A DNA stretch of 64,000 nt from Exophiala sp. HKRS030 (lineage: Eukaryota; Ascomycota; Eurotiomycetes; Chaetothyriales; Herpotrichiellaceae): contig JAHWDD010000002.1 of NCBI GenBank assembly GCA_023897205.1, positions 4,216,001-4,280,000 on the forward strand. Direction: 5' to 3'. The notes under the pieces were generated by a model that searched no databases, was not told the DNA's origin, and worked only from the letters and a program-made list of their open reading frames with translations. The first letter of the stretch is position 1, and every line of letters begins with the position of its first letter. Positions 45,518 through 57,200 of this stretch are shown here, in pieces. The position numbers and the translations under genes are program-made.

Positions 45518-47609
45518 ATGGCTTCGAAAGCCGAGTTCTGCAACGACTGTCAACTTCTATTATTTGACCAGTCTCGCATTGTTGACGAAGAGGTTCGAGG
45601 CTATCGTGGGTTCGTTCCCCTTGCCTATCATCTTCAAGATGACTTCCCATTGCTTCCCAAACTGACAAAAGCTGCTGCGAATGGTTGCCATGTGTGTGCT
45701 TTCATCAAACAGGTCGTTCAAAGTCATTTCAGATTAGATCCTGCCATTGCAGGATATCTCCACAGCGAAGAAAAGAGACTCAAGAACCGGCCTCAACCCG
45801 AACCCAAGAAGCTGAGCGTTGTACTATCTGAATATCTCTTATCCGGCTCGAGATGGTTGTGAGACATACGTATCGCGCCACCCTTGCGAATCTGTGGTCA
45901 AGTACGTCTTGAGGACGTTATTAGTGCGATCACGATAGAAGTGGACGATATCTTGGGTAAGTTCTTCTGTGACCGTCAGCCTCCAAGGTTGACTAAATTC
46001 AAAATGTCAGAACCCTTGATCACGTTCCCCGAAACATCTGCCCTCGGGACAAAATCACTGAAAAAGATGCACGAGTGGTTAAGTCAATGTGTGGAATCCG
46101 AATCGACCAAACATGTAGGTTGTTCCAAATCAAAGGAGAACCCGGCTCCTCTGCGACTTCTCGAGGCAATGGACGGTGACTCGATCCGGCTGGTTGAGGT
46201 AGAAGGAAAGACGGAGGCTTATGCGATCTTGAGCTATTGTTGGGGCGGCTCGAAGGCTTTGGAAAACGCCAAAACTACAACAAAAAACATCGCTACTCGA
46301 CTTGCACGCTTTCCGCTCAGTAGCATTCCACAGACACTCCAGGACAGCGTGATGGTTGCTCGCAGGCTCAAAATACCAATATATGGATTGACAGCTTGTG
46401 TATCGTTCAAGACTCGGCCGAAGAGTGGCGCACAGAGTCTCAAAAAATGATGAGATACTACGAAAATGCATACATTACGATCATTCCTGTCTTATGTGCT
46501 GACGCAGATCAAGGCTTCCTTGGACCTCGACCACGCTGGATCACCCAGCAAATAAGCGGAATTTGGGCTGACTATCTGAAAAAGGCTCTACATTTCTACT
46601 ATCCGCAATGGAAGCACGTGGACGACGAAGTGGCCGAGTCGCATTGGGAAACGCGTGGTTGGACCTTCCAGGAGCGTCTATTGTCTACACGTATCTTGTA
46701 TTTCGGGCGCAAGGGCGTTAGGTTTGAGTGCCGCGGTGCTGTCTTTCAGGAAGTGAACCTGCGGAGCTCTGATCGACAGGACCATCGCGTATTCTTTGTT
46801 GCGCCAACGCAGCAGTCTTCCATGTGGGATAGCAGGTACGCGGTCCGGCTACAATGGTACACAATGGTATCGGCATATATCGAACGTCAGCTTTCGAAAG
46901 AGAGTGACAGGCTGGTGGCCCTGTCCGGCCTAGCACAGAAGATGAGACCTTACTTTGGAGCGAATGACGAATACATTCTCGGGCTCTGGAAAGAGGACAT
47001 ATGCCACGGCTTATGTTGGAGAGGCTGGCGAGACATGCTAAGAGCGAGGCGGACTATGTGGCCTCTGACCAAAAGTCGGTCGTTTCCGTCCTGGTCGTGG
47101 TGCTCAATGCAGAGACCGCTGTTATGGCCTGACCACAGCACTTCCTTAGAATGTGCCGGCCTACTTGGAACAGTAAGGTCATCTGGTGGCAACAGCGAAT
47201 ACACGAAACTACTGTTCAACGCTTGGGTGTTCCCCGCAACTCTGCTTGAATTCAAGTTCCCCAAGGTCTGGACATGCATATCCAACTTGATGCAGAAGAG
47301 GAGGAAAGCGGCAACTTCGCAGCCAACAGCAGACAAATGGCGGTCGTAATGACTGCACATCTTGAATATGACTGCGATGAAAAGCGCTTCAGAACATCGC
47401 CTATGGACGTACTGCACGAAGTATTTGGCCTCGTGGTGGAGAACGCTGGAACTTTTCACAATAATCTTCCAGAGTACACCCGGATGGGGACTTTCAATGT
47501 TATGCGTGACTGGCAAATGGAGGTTGACTCAATCGAAATAGATGAGACTGCAGCAAGACCTTTTTTCGAGGAAATGTACGCATCTCGACGCACTATTGCC
47601 CTGATTTGA
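45518..47609 (+). CDS. HET-domain protein, two frameshifts and one in-frame stop
   Basis: The ATG at 45518 starts MASKAEFCNDCQLLLFDQSR. A Cys-containing N-terminal region typical of this class follows (KAAANGCHVCAFI). The HET blocks are YAILSYCWGG (about 46215), then IWIDSLCIVQDSAEEW (about 46385) and RGWTFQERLLSTRILYFGRK (about 46650). The C-terminal half has the usual SFPSWSWCSM. Frame changes by one missing base lie near 46377-46384 and at CCCC 47259-47262. A TGA at 45860-45862 interrupts the N-terminal frame, which continues beyond it (RIAPPLRICGQVRLEDVIS); this may be a real nonsense change or an unrecognised intron. HET proteins drive vegetative-incompatibility cell death when paired with a non-self partner. 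The domain is certain; intactness is doubtful. Confidence 0.75.
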
Positions 47610-48993
47610 GGGGAGTGACTATAGTGTTTGGATTGCTGGCTTGGTACCTTAGATACGATGGCACCGTAACCAGCTGGGCGAGTAAGTAACCTAGGGTGCC
47701 TAAGAACGCCTGAGGCACCCAGAAAGCACTAACTAGTTACATACTTAGATATAGACCCCCGTTGATACGATTACAAAGTACCTGGACGGAATACTTTCCA
47801 CGAGTCGAAAAAATGAGACTGTTTGTTCGGAGCCTCAAATATCAACTGGATACCCGAGGCCTCCCAGGCAGTAGCCAGTCAATAGGCCATGGGTTGCTAA
47901 CTCAGGCGAATGACGCGTCACGGAGGGTCTTAGCTCTACATACGTAGTAGTATGGCCCTTAAACTGTAGAAAACGAGTCCTTAACGTTACCACCCCAAGT
48001 GGCAATCATATTGCTGGACGAGTCCCTATTTAGGCCTGAGGCAACCACTAGTGACGACCCTAAGGCCTAAAAGGCATACTTGGCCTCTTTCGCCGCGGGC
48101 CCACGGGTGCCCACGGGTGCCCACGGATTGCCTGATTTAAGCCTTCACGCGAGATTCCAGATTCAGATCCCCATCTCGCCGTCCAAAAGCAAGTCTCACG
48201 ACCAACCACGGATCTGTTAATGAAGCTACCAAATATCGGACTAGGTTAGCTCGGGACTTGTTCGTTATTTGGGCTGCCTAAAACCAGGTTGGTGACACCC
48301 TAAACGCTCTAACCACCAGGTACTGCCTACTCTGTACACGCCCATAGTACCCTAGAGGTGCCTAGTAATTGCCCACCTAACTAGTTAGTGGTACTTGTCG
48401 TAGTTCATTAAACTCGTCCACTACCAACAGTCTGTCTTCTGTAACACTAACTAACATACAACGACGACTACCACTCACTACTCCCATCGACGACGACATT
48501 CTTGTCTCTTGATCCTCGTCATATCTCATCTATTGCATTCGTCGGTACTCTATACATCTTCAAAAGCCTATTATTGACTCTGCCTGGAATCTTGTTCCAT
48601 CTATGTCCCTCTCTACCCTTCTGCCTGCTTACCATTCGTCCAAATAATCTTTCCTCCCGACACCTGCGAGACGTCACTCCTCATCCTTTCGCTGCTGCAC
48701 CCTCCCCCTCCCCGTCAACGCCATCCTTCCGCTTCAACACATCTACTTCTTGCACTCGCTCGCTTCAACCCACTCATTTGATCTCTGATCTCTTCCCGTT
48801 AGTTACCAGCCATCCTACGCCGTCTCTGGTGCGTCCTTTCTTCCGCGCTGACATACTACTCCAGTACCGTCATCACGTTCACGTTGCCGCTCAATCGACG
48901 AGCTTCATGACCTCCCACACCACCCTTCACCGTACCATCTCCTTTGAAGCCAATGCCAGACTCGCCCCTCCAGTCTCTTCATACAATCAAACC
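47610..48993. other. Intergenic with short tandem repeats; ORM1 leader
   Basis: This contains CCTAGG/GGTGCC-type words at 47680-47760 and 48340-48400, and a decamer GTGCCCACGG repeated about three times at 48097-48127. From about 48500 the sequence is C/T-rich and continuously open in the ORM1 frame, but no ATG in frame with good context precedes 48994 apart from short candidates. It is best read as a long pyrimidine-rich 5' leader. Confidence 0.45.
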
Positions 48994-49594
48994 ATGAGTT
49001 CCGGAAAAAGCGGTCGGAGAAGGAGATCTAGCAGCATCATCTACCAGGAACCGCCCGAATCCCTTGAGCAGATCAGTGACCAGGAAGCTCTGCCAAACCT
49101 CAACTCGCAATGGGTCAATGCCAAAGGTACGAACACATATACAATAACACCATTTCAACCCTAGTGCTAATCCTAATCCTAATCCAGGCGCATGGACGAT
49201 ACATCCTGTTCTCATCATCGGACTCAAGATCCTCTTTGACATCCTCCCAGGCGTCACTCAGGAAATCTCATGGACACTGACCAACATCACTTACATGGCC
49301 GGATCATATCTGATGTTTCACTGGGTACGGGGCGTCCCTTTTGAATTCAACGCAGGAGCTTATGACAACTTGAACATGTGGGAGCAAATTGACAATGGGG
49401 ATCAATACACACCCGCCAAAAAATTCCTCCTTACCGTACCCATTGTTCTTTTCCTGCTCAGTACCCATTACACACACTACGATCTCGCCTATTTCATTGT
49501 CAATTTCATGGCCCTCATGGCGGTCGTTATTCCCAAATTACCACAATTTCACCGGATGAGGATTGGACTGTTCTCAGATCCACCAGACGATTGA
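48994..49594 (+). CDS. ORM1/ORMDL-family sphingolipid regulator
   Basis: Exon 1 is 48994-49126, the intron is 49127-49187, and exon 2 is 49188-49594. The protein (about 179 residues) has a basic-serine N-terminal tail (SGRRRRSSSIIYQEPPESLE) like the Orm sites phosphorylated by Ypk/TORC2. The ORMDL core follows: LNSQWVNAKGAWTIHPVLII, FDILPGVTQEISWTLTNI, FHWVRGVPFEFNAGAYDNL, MWEQIDNGDQYTPAKKFL, and THYTHYDLAYFIVNFMALM. Four hydrophobic segments fit the ER membrane topology. Orm proteins bind and inhibit serine palmitoyltransferase. The gene is intact. The intron carries TCCTAA repeated three times just before the acceptor, giving several possible branch points. Confidence 0.95.
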
Positions 49595-50557
49595 GAAGTC
49601 AACATCACTGCGGTCCTCTTCCAAACCCGTGCGGATTACTGAAGAAAGGAATCCTTGTTCTGATCGTGTCTTACTTGCTTTTTCCTTGTCTATCTTGGGG
49701 TCAAATCTACTGGGTAGTATCGGCTGTGACAACACAATCATGGCAACGGTGAGATTCTTGTAATCTAGCAGGAACGAGAAAAAAGCAGAGCAAGTCAACA
49801 GGCCGCCGATCGCTTGTCTACATCAAGGAGACTTACGAAGACTCGGAAGAGATTATTAGCTCATGTCAGCCACTACAGGGTTTTGGAACATCAGAGGATT
49901 TGATATTGACAAAATTCCAATTGAAAACTTGTTTCAGTCACTAACTCACGCTCTTGCTCGATTCGCATTCTTCGCCCATAACCCTCTCGTTCCCTCCAGC
50001 AATTCTTGAGTCATTGGTGACAACGATTGTTTATGCTTACAATTATGCAGAACATGCCCTTAAAGTACAGTCACCCACTCGTTTCCCACTGCTGACTTTC
50101 TTGCGGGATCCACTCGGCTCTCTGTTTATCCGAGAACTCTCGACCTGTGCAGACGCACTCTATATCATCATGCGGTACGTGTATAATACTCTGGCATTCC
50201 GGAGCAGCCGGGTTTCCCACTAACAACGTGAGACTTCCCAGGCACCCGTCAATCTGATCAGGGCACTCTTCCGAACAGTTTGCATTGGTGCGTGAGGATT
50301 ATCAGTCTAGCGATAAGGATGGATGTGGATCATTTCGTCTCTTCTGGACGCCCTCTTTAATACACTCCAGATTCTAACCTATTAAAAAAATCCAAAATAT
50401 GCAGATGGCTGACTCTCACACTCCTTTCGATCCAATCATGTGGAGTGTACGATATTATACCTGTCCAAAGGTGTTCTTGCGAAATAACCTTGACAATCTC
50501 CGACTCTTGATGCCCTTATTGTGCCATAATGGGAACACTCGAACTCTCTATCATCCG
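49595..50557. other. Intergenic, convergent genes
   Basis: This lies between the ORM1 3' end and the 3' end of the minus-strand PHD gene. The ORFs at 49954-50223 and 50399-50719 (plus) have no recognisable domain. Confidence 0.4.
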
Positions 50558-51987
50558 TTACTCCTGCAACGCTCTAGTCCGGTGAAACTCGGCGGTCGGG
50601 ACCTGATATGTTGGTGGGAGCAAGGCCATTGTCGGATCCTGTCCCCAGAGGGCCTTGAAGCCCTCATTAAGACAGATGCGATTTCGGTCCTTGTCGTTGC
50701 AGGGCAGGACCATTCCTGATCTATTGGGAGCCGGAAATCGTTCCGACTGATCCATGAGCATCCGCCGCGCGGGATTTCCCGCGAACAGATATTTTTCAAA
50801 CAGACGAGCGTTCTCCTCAGATGGCGCCCAACTGTCGGGGTTGCGCACCAGTGCGGCACACAGGCTGTGCATGGCGATGTTCTGCAGTAGCGGAATCCCC
50901 ATGACATGAGCAAAGTGGCATTGTTGAAGCAACTGACGCTTGGCCAGTGGGTGGATTGCGCTGCCCGCCTTGGGGAAACTGAACGTCAATGGCTCCCCAG
51001 CGAGGAAATCCACGCATGGCCGAGCCACGGTTCGGTGGATGCTGGGCAGCTTGATCGCGACTTGGTGTAGCGATGCGGCACCGAACCTCTTGACGAGATC
51101 TCGTATTGGCGAACTGAACTTGGCCAGGAGATTGGTCGCCACGGGGATCGATATGCTTCCGGATGGGCTTGAGCTTATCAAATAGACGACGCTGTTGGAA
51201 TCAGGTGCCCTGACGACATCAAGTTAGCCGTCAACATCATTGCTGGAAGATTACCACCATCCATGGAGGAAATGTCAAGAACTTACCCCTGCGCACTCTC
51301 AGAGTCGGTCTCGAGTTGGTAAGAAAGCTGGAAGCCCTCGTTGCCGTCATTCTCAGCTCGCGTCACACACTGGAACCCGGCCCAGAGGAGTGCCGAGAGT
51401 TGAATGCCCTGGGCATTTTCGACCGTAACCAACCGCTCGCGCTGGGTCTCCAGTCGACGCAATGCTTTGTCGGACAAATTGATCCGGTTGATGTGGCGAT
51501 CATCCTGGGAATCCTGCAGATGACACTGCAGGGCCCGATCGTTGTCCGTGATGTCCTTGTTCTCGACGACCACATTCCACGCCACCAGGCCGTATTCGTC
51601 GGTCAGGGCCTCGCTGGTGTGCGTTGCGAGATGGAGTGTCTGGTATGCCACGCACTGTGGGCAGATCCAATGTTCTGTCAAAAGAGAGAGAGAGATGGGT
51701 CAGAAGGAATAGGCGACTGTGGTTTTGAGACTGGAGTTTCGCTTACCATATCGATCGGCCATGAGCTGCGCCTCGAGAGACAGACAGTCGCGATGATACC
51801 AAATCACGCGACAGTCCGGGATGTCGCAGGCAATGCTCTCGCTCTGCTCTCCTGGAACTCGAGTCCGGCACACACACCACTCCTGGACGTCTTGCTCGTC
51901 GCCGGCCTCCTGTGGATGAGCTTTCAGAAACGCGCCCAGTCGTTCAATCAGGATCTGGTACCGTTGTCGAGAATCCAGTTGTTCCAT
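50558..51987 (-). CDS. PHD finger plus BTB-like domain protein
   Basis: There are three exons on the minus strand: 51987-51747, 51674-51287 and 51209-50558. The start is ATG 51987 (MEQLDSRQRYQILIERLGAF). The first part holds a PHD-type finger spread over the first junction: WCVCRT, then ACDIPDC, WYHRDC and HWICPQC, i.e. C-x-C, C-x4-C, H-x2-C, C-x2-C. A helical middle follows. The third exon reads DSNSVVYLISSSPSGSISIP and FSSPIRDLVKRFG, then FVDFL-like segments with LQNIAMHSLCAALVRNP, the shape of a BTB/POZ-type fold. PHD fingers read histone tails, and BTB domains mediate dimerisation or Cullin-3 binding. A chromatin or ubiquitin-adaptor role is inference. All junctions are in frame. Confidence 0.7.
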
Positions 51988-53494
51988 GGCTACGGTTGGT
52001 GGGTCACTTGATCGGGGAGCTCTCTGGGCCTCTGGCACGAGATGTAGGGTTTGACCGGTGTCGTCGACGCGCCTTGAAGCAAGGCTGTGCTTGTCTGAGA
52101 TTACAGTTGAAGAAGCAGAAGACTTCGCAATCCGACCATCCTACATGCTGCGTCCAAGGGGAATAAAAGGACTCGAAGAGCCTTTGCCTCCGACGGACTG
52201 CAGTGTCCGCATGCAGCCTGATCTCGACAGAAATCTGACGTGGTAGTGTGTAGGCTTTGTTCTGCCTCGCTGCCATGGTCAAAGGATATGGAGAGAGAGA
52301 GAAAAAGCCACTCGAGGGTCCCTCCATCCGTTGGGCAATGGACAACGCGCCGTTCGCAGCACTTCACTTTATCAAGGCACCACCGCACGCGCACCCACGG
52401 CGGTTGGTGAATCAACAAGCATCCAGTCCCAACCAGCCGCAGCGTGAAAGCCTGCATCGTGCACTTGACAAGTGCAGCGCCAATGCTGATCACCCACGGA
52501 AACCTAACCACGCTGTGCCCGGCCTCGACGAGTATGTACAAATACATATATGGTTATGTATACATATATATGGTTGTGTATACATGATAACGACAGAAGA
52601 AGACTCATTGTCGACCAATGCGATCGACGCACACGGCACCCGAGCCCCCAAGGTTTCTTCCACCAATGAATGACTGAATGAAAGACCTCTCCACCCAGCA
52701 TATTTCCTCAGGCACGGACCCAGTGACTGGAATCTTTGGGGGTCAGTTCTGCAAGCAGAAGCCGCTGCTGGTTTGCGCGTGGCCCTTGCGAGTCCCATGG
52801 TACGGCCCTCTCTGCCTTGCTGTCCGCGGAACAACAAAGGGAGAGCAAGGGGGAAAGGAAACCCTTCAGATACCCTCCGTCGCCAGGCTAATGTGGATTT
52901 GGCTGTTTGCATCTCGACATATGTGTCTTGGGCCCGGCCGGACGGCTATATGGCGGCGCGCAGCTGATTTTTTTTCTTTGTCCTGTGGCACCGTTGTGTT
53001 TACACGGAGGTATATACACACGGTGGTGGTGGTGGTGATGATGATGTAGTAGCAGAGACGATCGGAGTTCTATCGTGGTGGGCTTTGCGTGAGGGCTCGA
53101 AGCCTTTCATGGTGCTAGTTAAGGAGCTGAGAGTGGTGGTGGGTCAACTTCTGAAGATATATCTCTGCTGCTTGGTTTCGATGCGAAAGTGCTAAATCAG
53201 CTTTGGGATGTTTGGATGGTCAGCGGAGATGTTTGCTCCGTTGGCCACAAATAGGTCTTGTTGTTTGGAATGCGAGGTCTTGGAGCTTCGCACGTTCGGA
53301 ATGCTACTATGTATGTCAACACATGGAACGATGGAACGAAAGGCAGTCGATGGATCACCGCGTATGGAGAGTATATGTCACGATTAATTGAAGACGTCAA
53401 TAGAGCATAGTGTAAGAGGAGTGACATCAAGTGCTTGAAAAGTTCTGTCAATTTAATATATGCAAATCAAAAGTAGACACCCCGACCTTTTATA
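51988..53494. other. Intergenic with microsatellites
   Basis: This is upstream of the PHD gene. It contains an imperfect TATG/ACATATA-type repeat at 52533-52587 and a trinucleotide tract (GGT)n(GAT)n at 53021-53046. Overlapping ORFs on both strands are unsupported. Confidence 0.45.
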
Positions 53495-54298
53495 TCAGAT
53501 CCATTGCCGCTGGGCTTGATCTTTCGTTGGCATTGTCACAGGTACTGTGGAAGGCTTTGTTGGATCAGTTCCGAAGTCAAAAGATGTGGGCGAGGGTAAT
53601 GGCATCCCTGGACGTGCCGACTCCTGTTGGTAGGCAAGAGAGTCCAGTGCCCGATCCCTCTGTTCCGTAACGTGTTCCAAGGCTTCAAGTACTTCTTCGG
53701 TTTCACTATCTCTCTTCTCAACCTTTCGCTTGACTCGAAATCTGATGCTTGCCTTGCGTTTCAGATACCATGAGATCAAAGCTGCGAGCAGAGCAACTCC
53801 TGCCAGTGAGCCAATTACACCTCCTGCAATTGCTCCAGAAGACGGCGAATGCGAGTTCGAGCCAGGTTCTGGTGTGGAGCTTGTGCTTAGACTGGTGTTA
53901 GAGGCAGTAGGAGCAATGCAGAGGGTAGCAGTGGAACTTGCGGCCACCAGGCTGAGGGTCCTGGTCGTGGGGACAGTGCTGGAGATGGTGATGCTTACGG
54001 TTGATTGAGGAATAGTGGTGGTCGTAGTAAGATAAGAGGATGGACAGGCAGTGCCTCCGATCCAAGAGCTGAAGCCACCATGAGCCAGCTGAGTCGTGTC
54101 GCTTCCAGTGGAGCTGGACGCGGACGTGGTCAATGTCATCGTGGACAGTGCTTCTACAACTGTCTGCGTGGTCGTGACTGTGGTACTTGCTTCACAAGGG
54201 GTCTGTGGGCAGCACCCACTGGTGGAACCTGGTCGGCAATGGCGAAATCTCCCCGAATCTGGACACTCGGTAGTCGATTTTGGCCAAAGGAAGAACAT
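53495..54298 (-). CDS. Single-pass membrane protein with Ser/Thr-rich ectodomain
   Basis: This is an ORF of 267 residues. The N-terminus has a short Cys-rich module (TECPDSGRFRHC then GCCPQTPCEAS). About 110 Ser/Thr-rich residues follow, likely O-mannosylated. A Gly-rich transmembrane helix comes next (GAIAGGVIGSLAGVALLAAL), then a basic stop-transfer (WYLKRKASIRFRVKRK) and a cytoplasmic tail of about 80 residues with a coiled-coil-like segment. This layout resembles fungal wall-stress sensors of the Wsc/Mid2 class and many uncharacterised Pezizomycotina proteins. The ATG at 54298 gives no typical signal peptide, so the true start may lie in an upstream exon or the N-terminus may be incomplete. 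Sensor function is inference. Confidence 0.7.
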   Translation of the reverse strand: MFFLWPKSTTECPDSGRFRHCRPGSTSGCCPQTPCEASTTVTTTQTVVEALSTMTLTTSASSSTGSDTTQLAHGGFSSWIGGTACPSSYLTTTTTIPQSTVSITISSTVPTTRTLSLVAASSTATLCIAPTASNTSLSTSSTPEPGSNSHSPSSGAIAGGVIGSLAGVALLAALISWYLKRKASIRFRVKRKVEKRDSETEEVLEALEHVTEQRDRALDSLAYQQESARPGMPLPSPTSFDFGTDPTKPSTVPVTMPTKDQAQRQWI

Positions 54299-57200
54299 TT
54301 CTAGTAGATGAAAGGTTTGTAAGGGCGCTTTCCGAACGAGTCAAAGTAGGAATCTAAGAGGGGTATTGAAATGGGAAGGATTGTTCTTTGCACAATCTGA
54401 CACCAATTTGCTTCGTGCTCGTGTCACGAGGTCAACTGAATACTGGGCCAAGGCCTCAATATCTATGTTCTCATCACATTGATGGAGAACAGAAGCCTTT
54501 GTTCTTTTCGCCTCGAGTTGTGTCGCCGCAATGCCAACGATGCGCAAAGCACAGGTCTAAACTTAGGACAATGCCGAGCACCATAATGGTCAAAGGTATC
54601 GACATTGGTGATTCCATTGTCCACATCATGAAAGGCCCGAAAGAACGGCAAGATCTATTTCCAGGGCATTCAATGTGAGAATGATAGTGACGAAAGAATC
54701 TCACCACAACATCGCGGCTTAGATGAGGAACTTGAAGCATTCCCACCGTACGGACAAGAAGTTGGGGGGTTTGTGAGAACACTCTCGCCTGCGATCTCGA
54801 GGAAACATTGGTGGCTTGGGCCATGTACGTTGACCCAAGCATAGTCAAACTATGCGGTCTGCATTGCGTCCTGGAAAAGGGGACGTGTCACGTCTGATCA
54901 GTGTTGGAGTATTCCCTGCGACCGTGAAATACTCCTCTCGCTCGACACTTTATGGGATGGGATGGAGGGCAAGTCTAGCGGTAGATGGACTCTTCAAGCA
55001 AGTGCTGTGATCAAAATTTTCGACCTAGATGTAGAAAAGTAACAGTTAGGGATTGGAACTTTGGGTTCAGGAGAGACCCCGATGTTGAATCTGAGATATC
55101 GGGAACTCACACTATCATTACCAGGGTTGCGCCGTGGCGGCTCTGAGGGTGTAGCACATGACCCTCAACATCAGCCTCCAAGGACCCCTGCATGCCTGTA
55201 TACGGAGAAGGAGGATTGAGACCGAACTCGAGGGTTGGGTTAACGAAGTTTACATCTCAAAAGAGGTGTAGATGGTCTTGAATGCGAACCCTCCAAGCTC
55301 AAACACATGCTAGTAAGGTAGAGGCGGCTGGATTTACCATTTTAGACTCTAGATGGTGAGCCCCTGGATGATTAGAACATAAACAGCCATGACCCACTAA
55401 TTCACACCATTTGCACAAACACGACTGATACGCCAATTAAGGCCGAGGTTTTCGTAAATTCCATTCACGGATCAAACTGGACCTTGAGGTGTGAAGCTCG
55501 ACGTCCAGATCCCGAACTCAGAAGGTGAGTTAAGTCACGGAAAGACCGTCACAATAGGGATCGACATGTCCATCCCAAACGTGAATCATGACTTGATGGC
55601 CACGTGAGCGTAGGAGGGGGATTTCGCCCGAGACCGCGGCTGTACGTACCTGACTAGCATGGGAAGAGCCGCAAGCACGGATCAAGTATCAGATGGGATG
55701 GTGCATTCGCAAAAACCATGAGGAATAATGGTTTGCAGCCACGCAAATCACAAAGGCCAATGAGAATGAACAAATGATGGAGGGATCGTGAAAGTGGGTG
55801 ATGTGGCAATCTAGCCTTGGCAAAGAACTTGGAACTCGATCTGCCCTGTGCGCAGGAGGCAGGAAGGCGTTGTGGCAGGCGTTGAGGCAGGCGCGACTTT
55901 GGAGACTCGATGAAGGCAGGAGCGTGGGAGGTTGAGCAAAGGCAAAAGTCGTACGGAGTACCTTCACATACCTTGTAGGTGCCTGCTGTCAAGATTCAAT
56001 TACTCAAGAGGCAAGAACGGGGACGCGTTGAATGTTCCTTGTCCGGCAGGTGCTTTCGAGATTACATCCAGGGGGCCGAGGTGCAAGGGCACGACCAAAG
56101 CACATGGGTTTGATATTGACCATTCGAGCCCTAGTCAACATATCCAGGCCCTTGCCTGCCAGAGTTCTCCTTCATTAAGGAAACATGATCAAAGGACGAT
56201 GATAGCCGTGCGATCCGAACATTTGTCTCGAGCACTAGCACGTTTAGAAGACGTTGGTTATCCCACGCATGCACGTCAACAGTCGCGGAGGCGGCTTTGC
56301 AGAACTACGGCCTAGACACTGATGCTTGGTCCACCTGACAGATGTCAGTTCGTAAGAAAGGAAAAAATCCTCGCAGGAGGAAGCCGAGAAGGCAGTGAAA
56401 ATCCCGATCAGCATGATCAATAATGTCTCCCACCAGGCACCTACCCTCGAAGGCTTTGAAGACACGGCTTGAACATGTGTTCGTGAGATTGCAATCTCAC
56501 AAGCTTCAACCAACGGTGAACCTGATAGAAGTCTCAGTCAAACGCGCCAAGTGTTGTTCAATCTCATTGGGATTTTTGATCAAGTGTGGCATGGTACCTC
56601 CAGGGCTTCAGGCTTTATTGGTTGCTGGGGAAGTGAAATTCGGAATACTGTAAGACACAAGGGTCAAGATTCAAAAGTGCCTTGACTGGGATTGGCAAAT
56701 ACTCCCCTTAGTGGACACTAGTAGCGACCAGCTGGTGAGGGTAACAATTAGCGCCTTGCAGAGCCAATGGCCAAATGGTGAATACTGCTAAGTATAATCC
56801 TCTCGGTTAAGACGCGACTGGTCTCCCCAATTAGTACTAAATCGACCCGATGAGTCTAAGATTTCGGAAATCTCATCGTCCCAGGTCGGGGACTCGCTTG
56901 CCTCCAAGCCTAAAGCAACCCCACCCCGAAGATTTCTGAGATCCATGACACTGGTGGAGAAGATCCGTGCGAGAGGCTGGCTGATGATTTCAAAGTTGCT
57001 CCTGCTTGTTACTCCTATGGATTGCGTATGCGGCATGGCGGCAACCCCCAGGGCAGAGTTGCTAGAGTTTTGAATGACCATCATGTCGCAGAAACAAAAC
57101 TGACCCTCGCGGTGACCGGCACCGATGGAGAGAGCAAGAAGGTAAAGAGCAATAGTGGCGTCCAGGTGATGCTAAAACAAATGTTAAGTTGCTGGTCCCT

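Noticed and set aside
48502..48993. N-terminal extension of ORM1 by 164 codons
   Set aside because: The extension starts at a non-ATG codon, is a C/T-rich leader in composition, and ORMDL proteins are about 150-220 residues long with the start at 48994.
53021..53046. His- or Gly-repeat coding tract
   Set aside because: The GGT/GAT run lies outside any supported gene and is an ordinary trinucleotide microsatellite.
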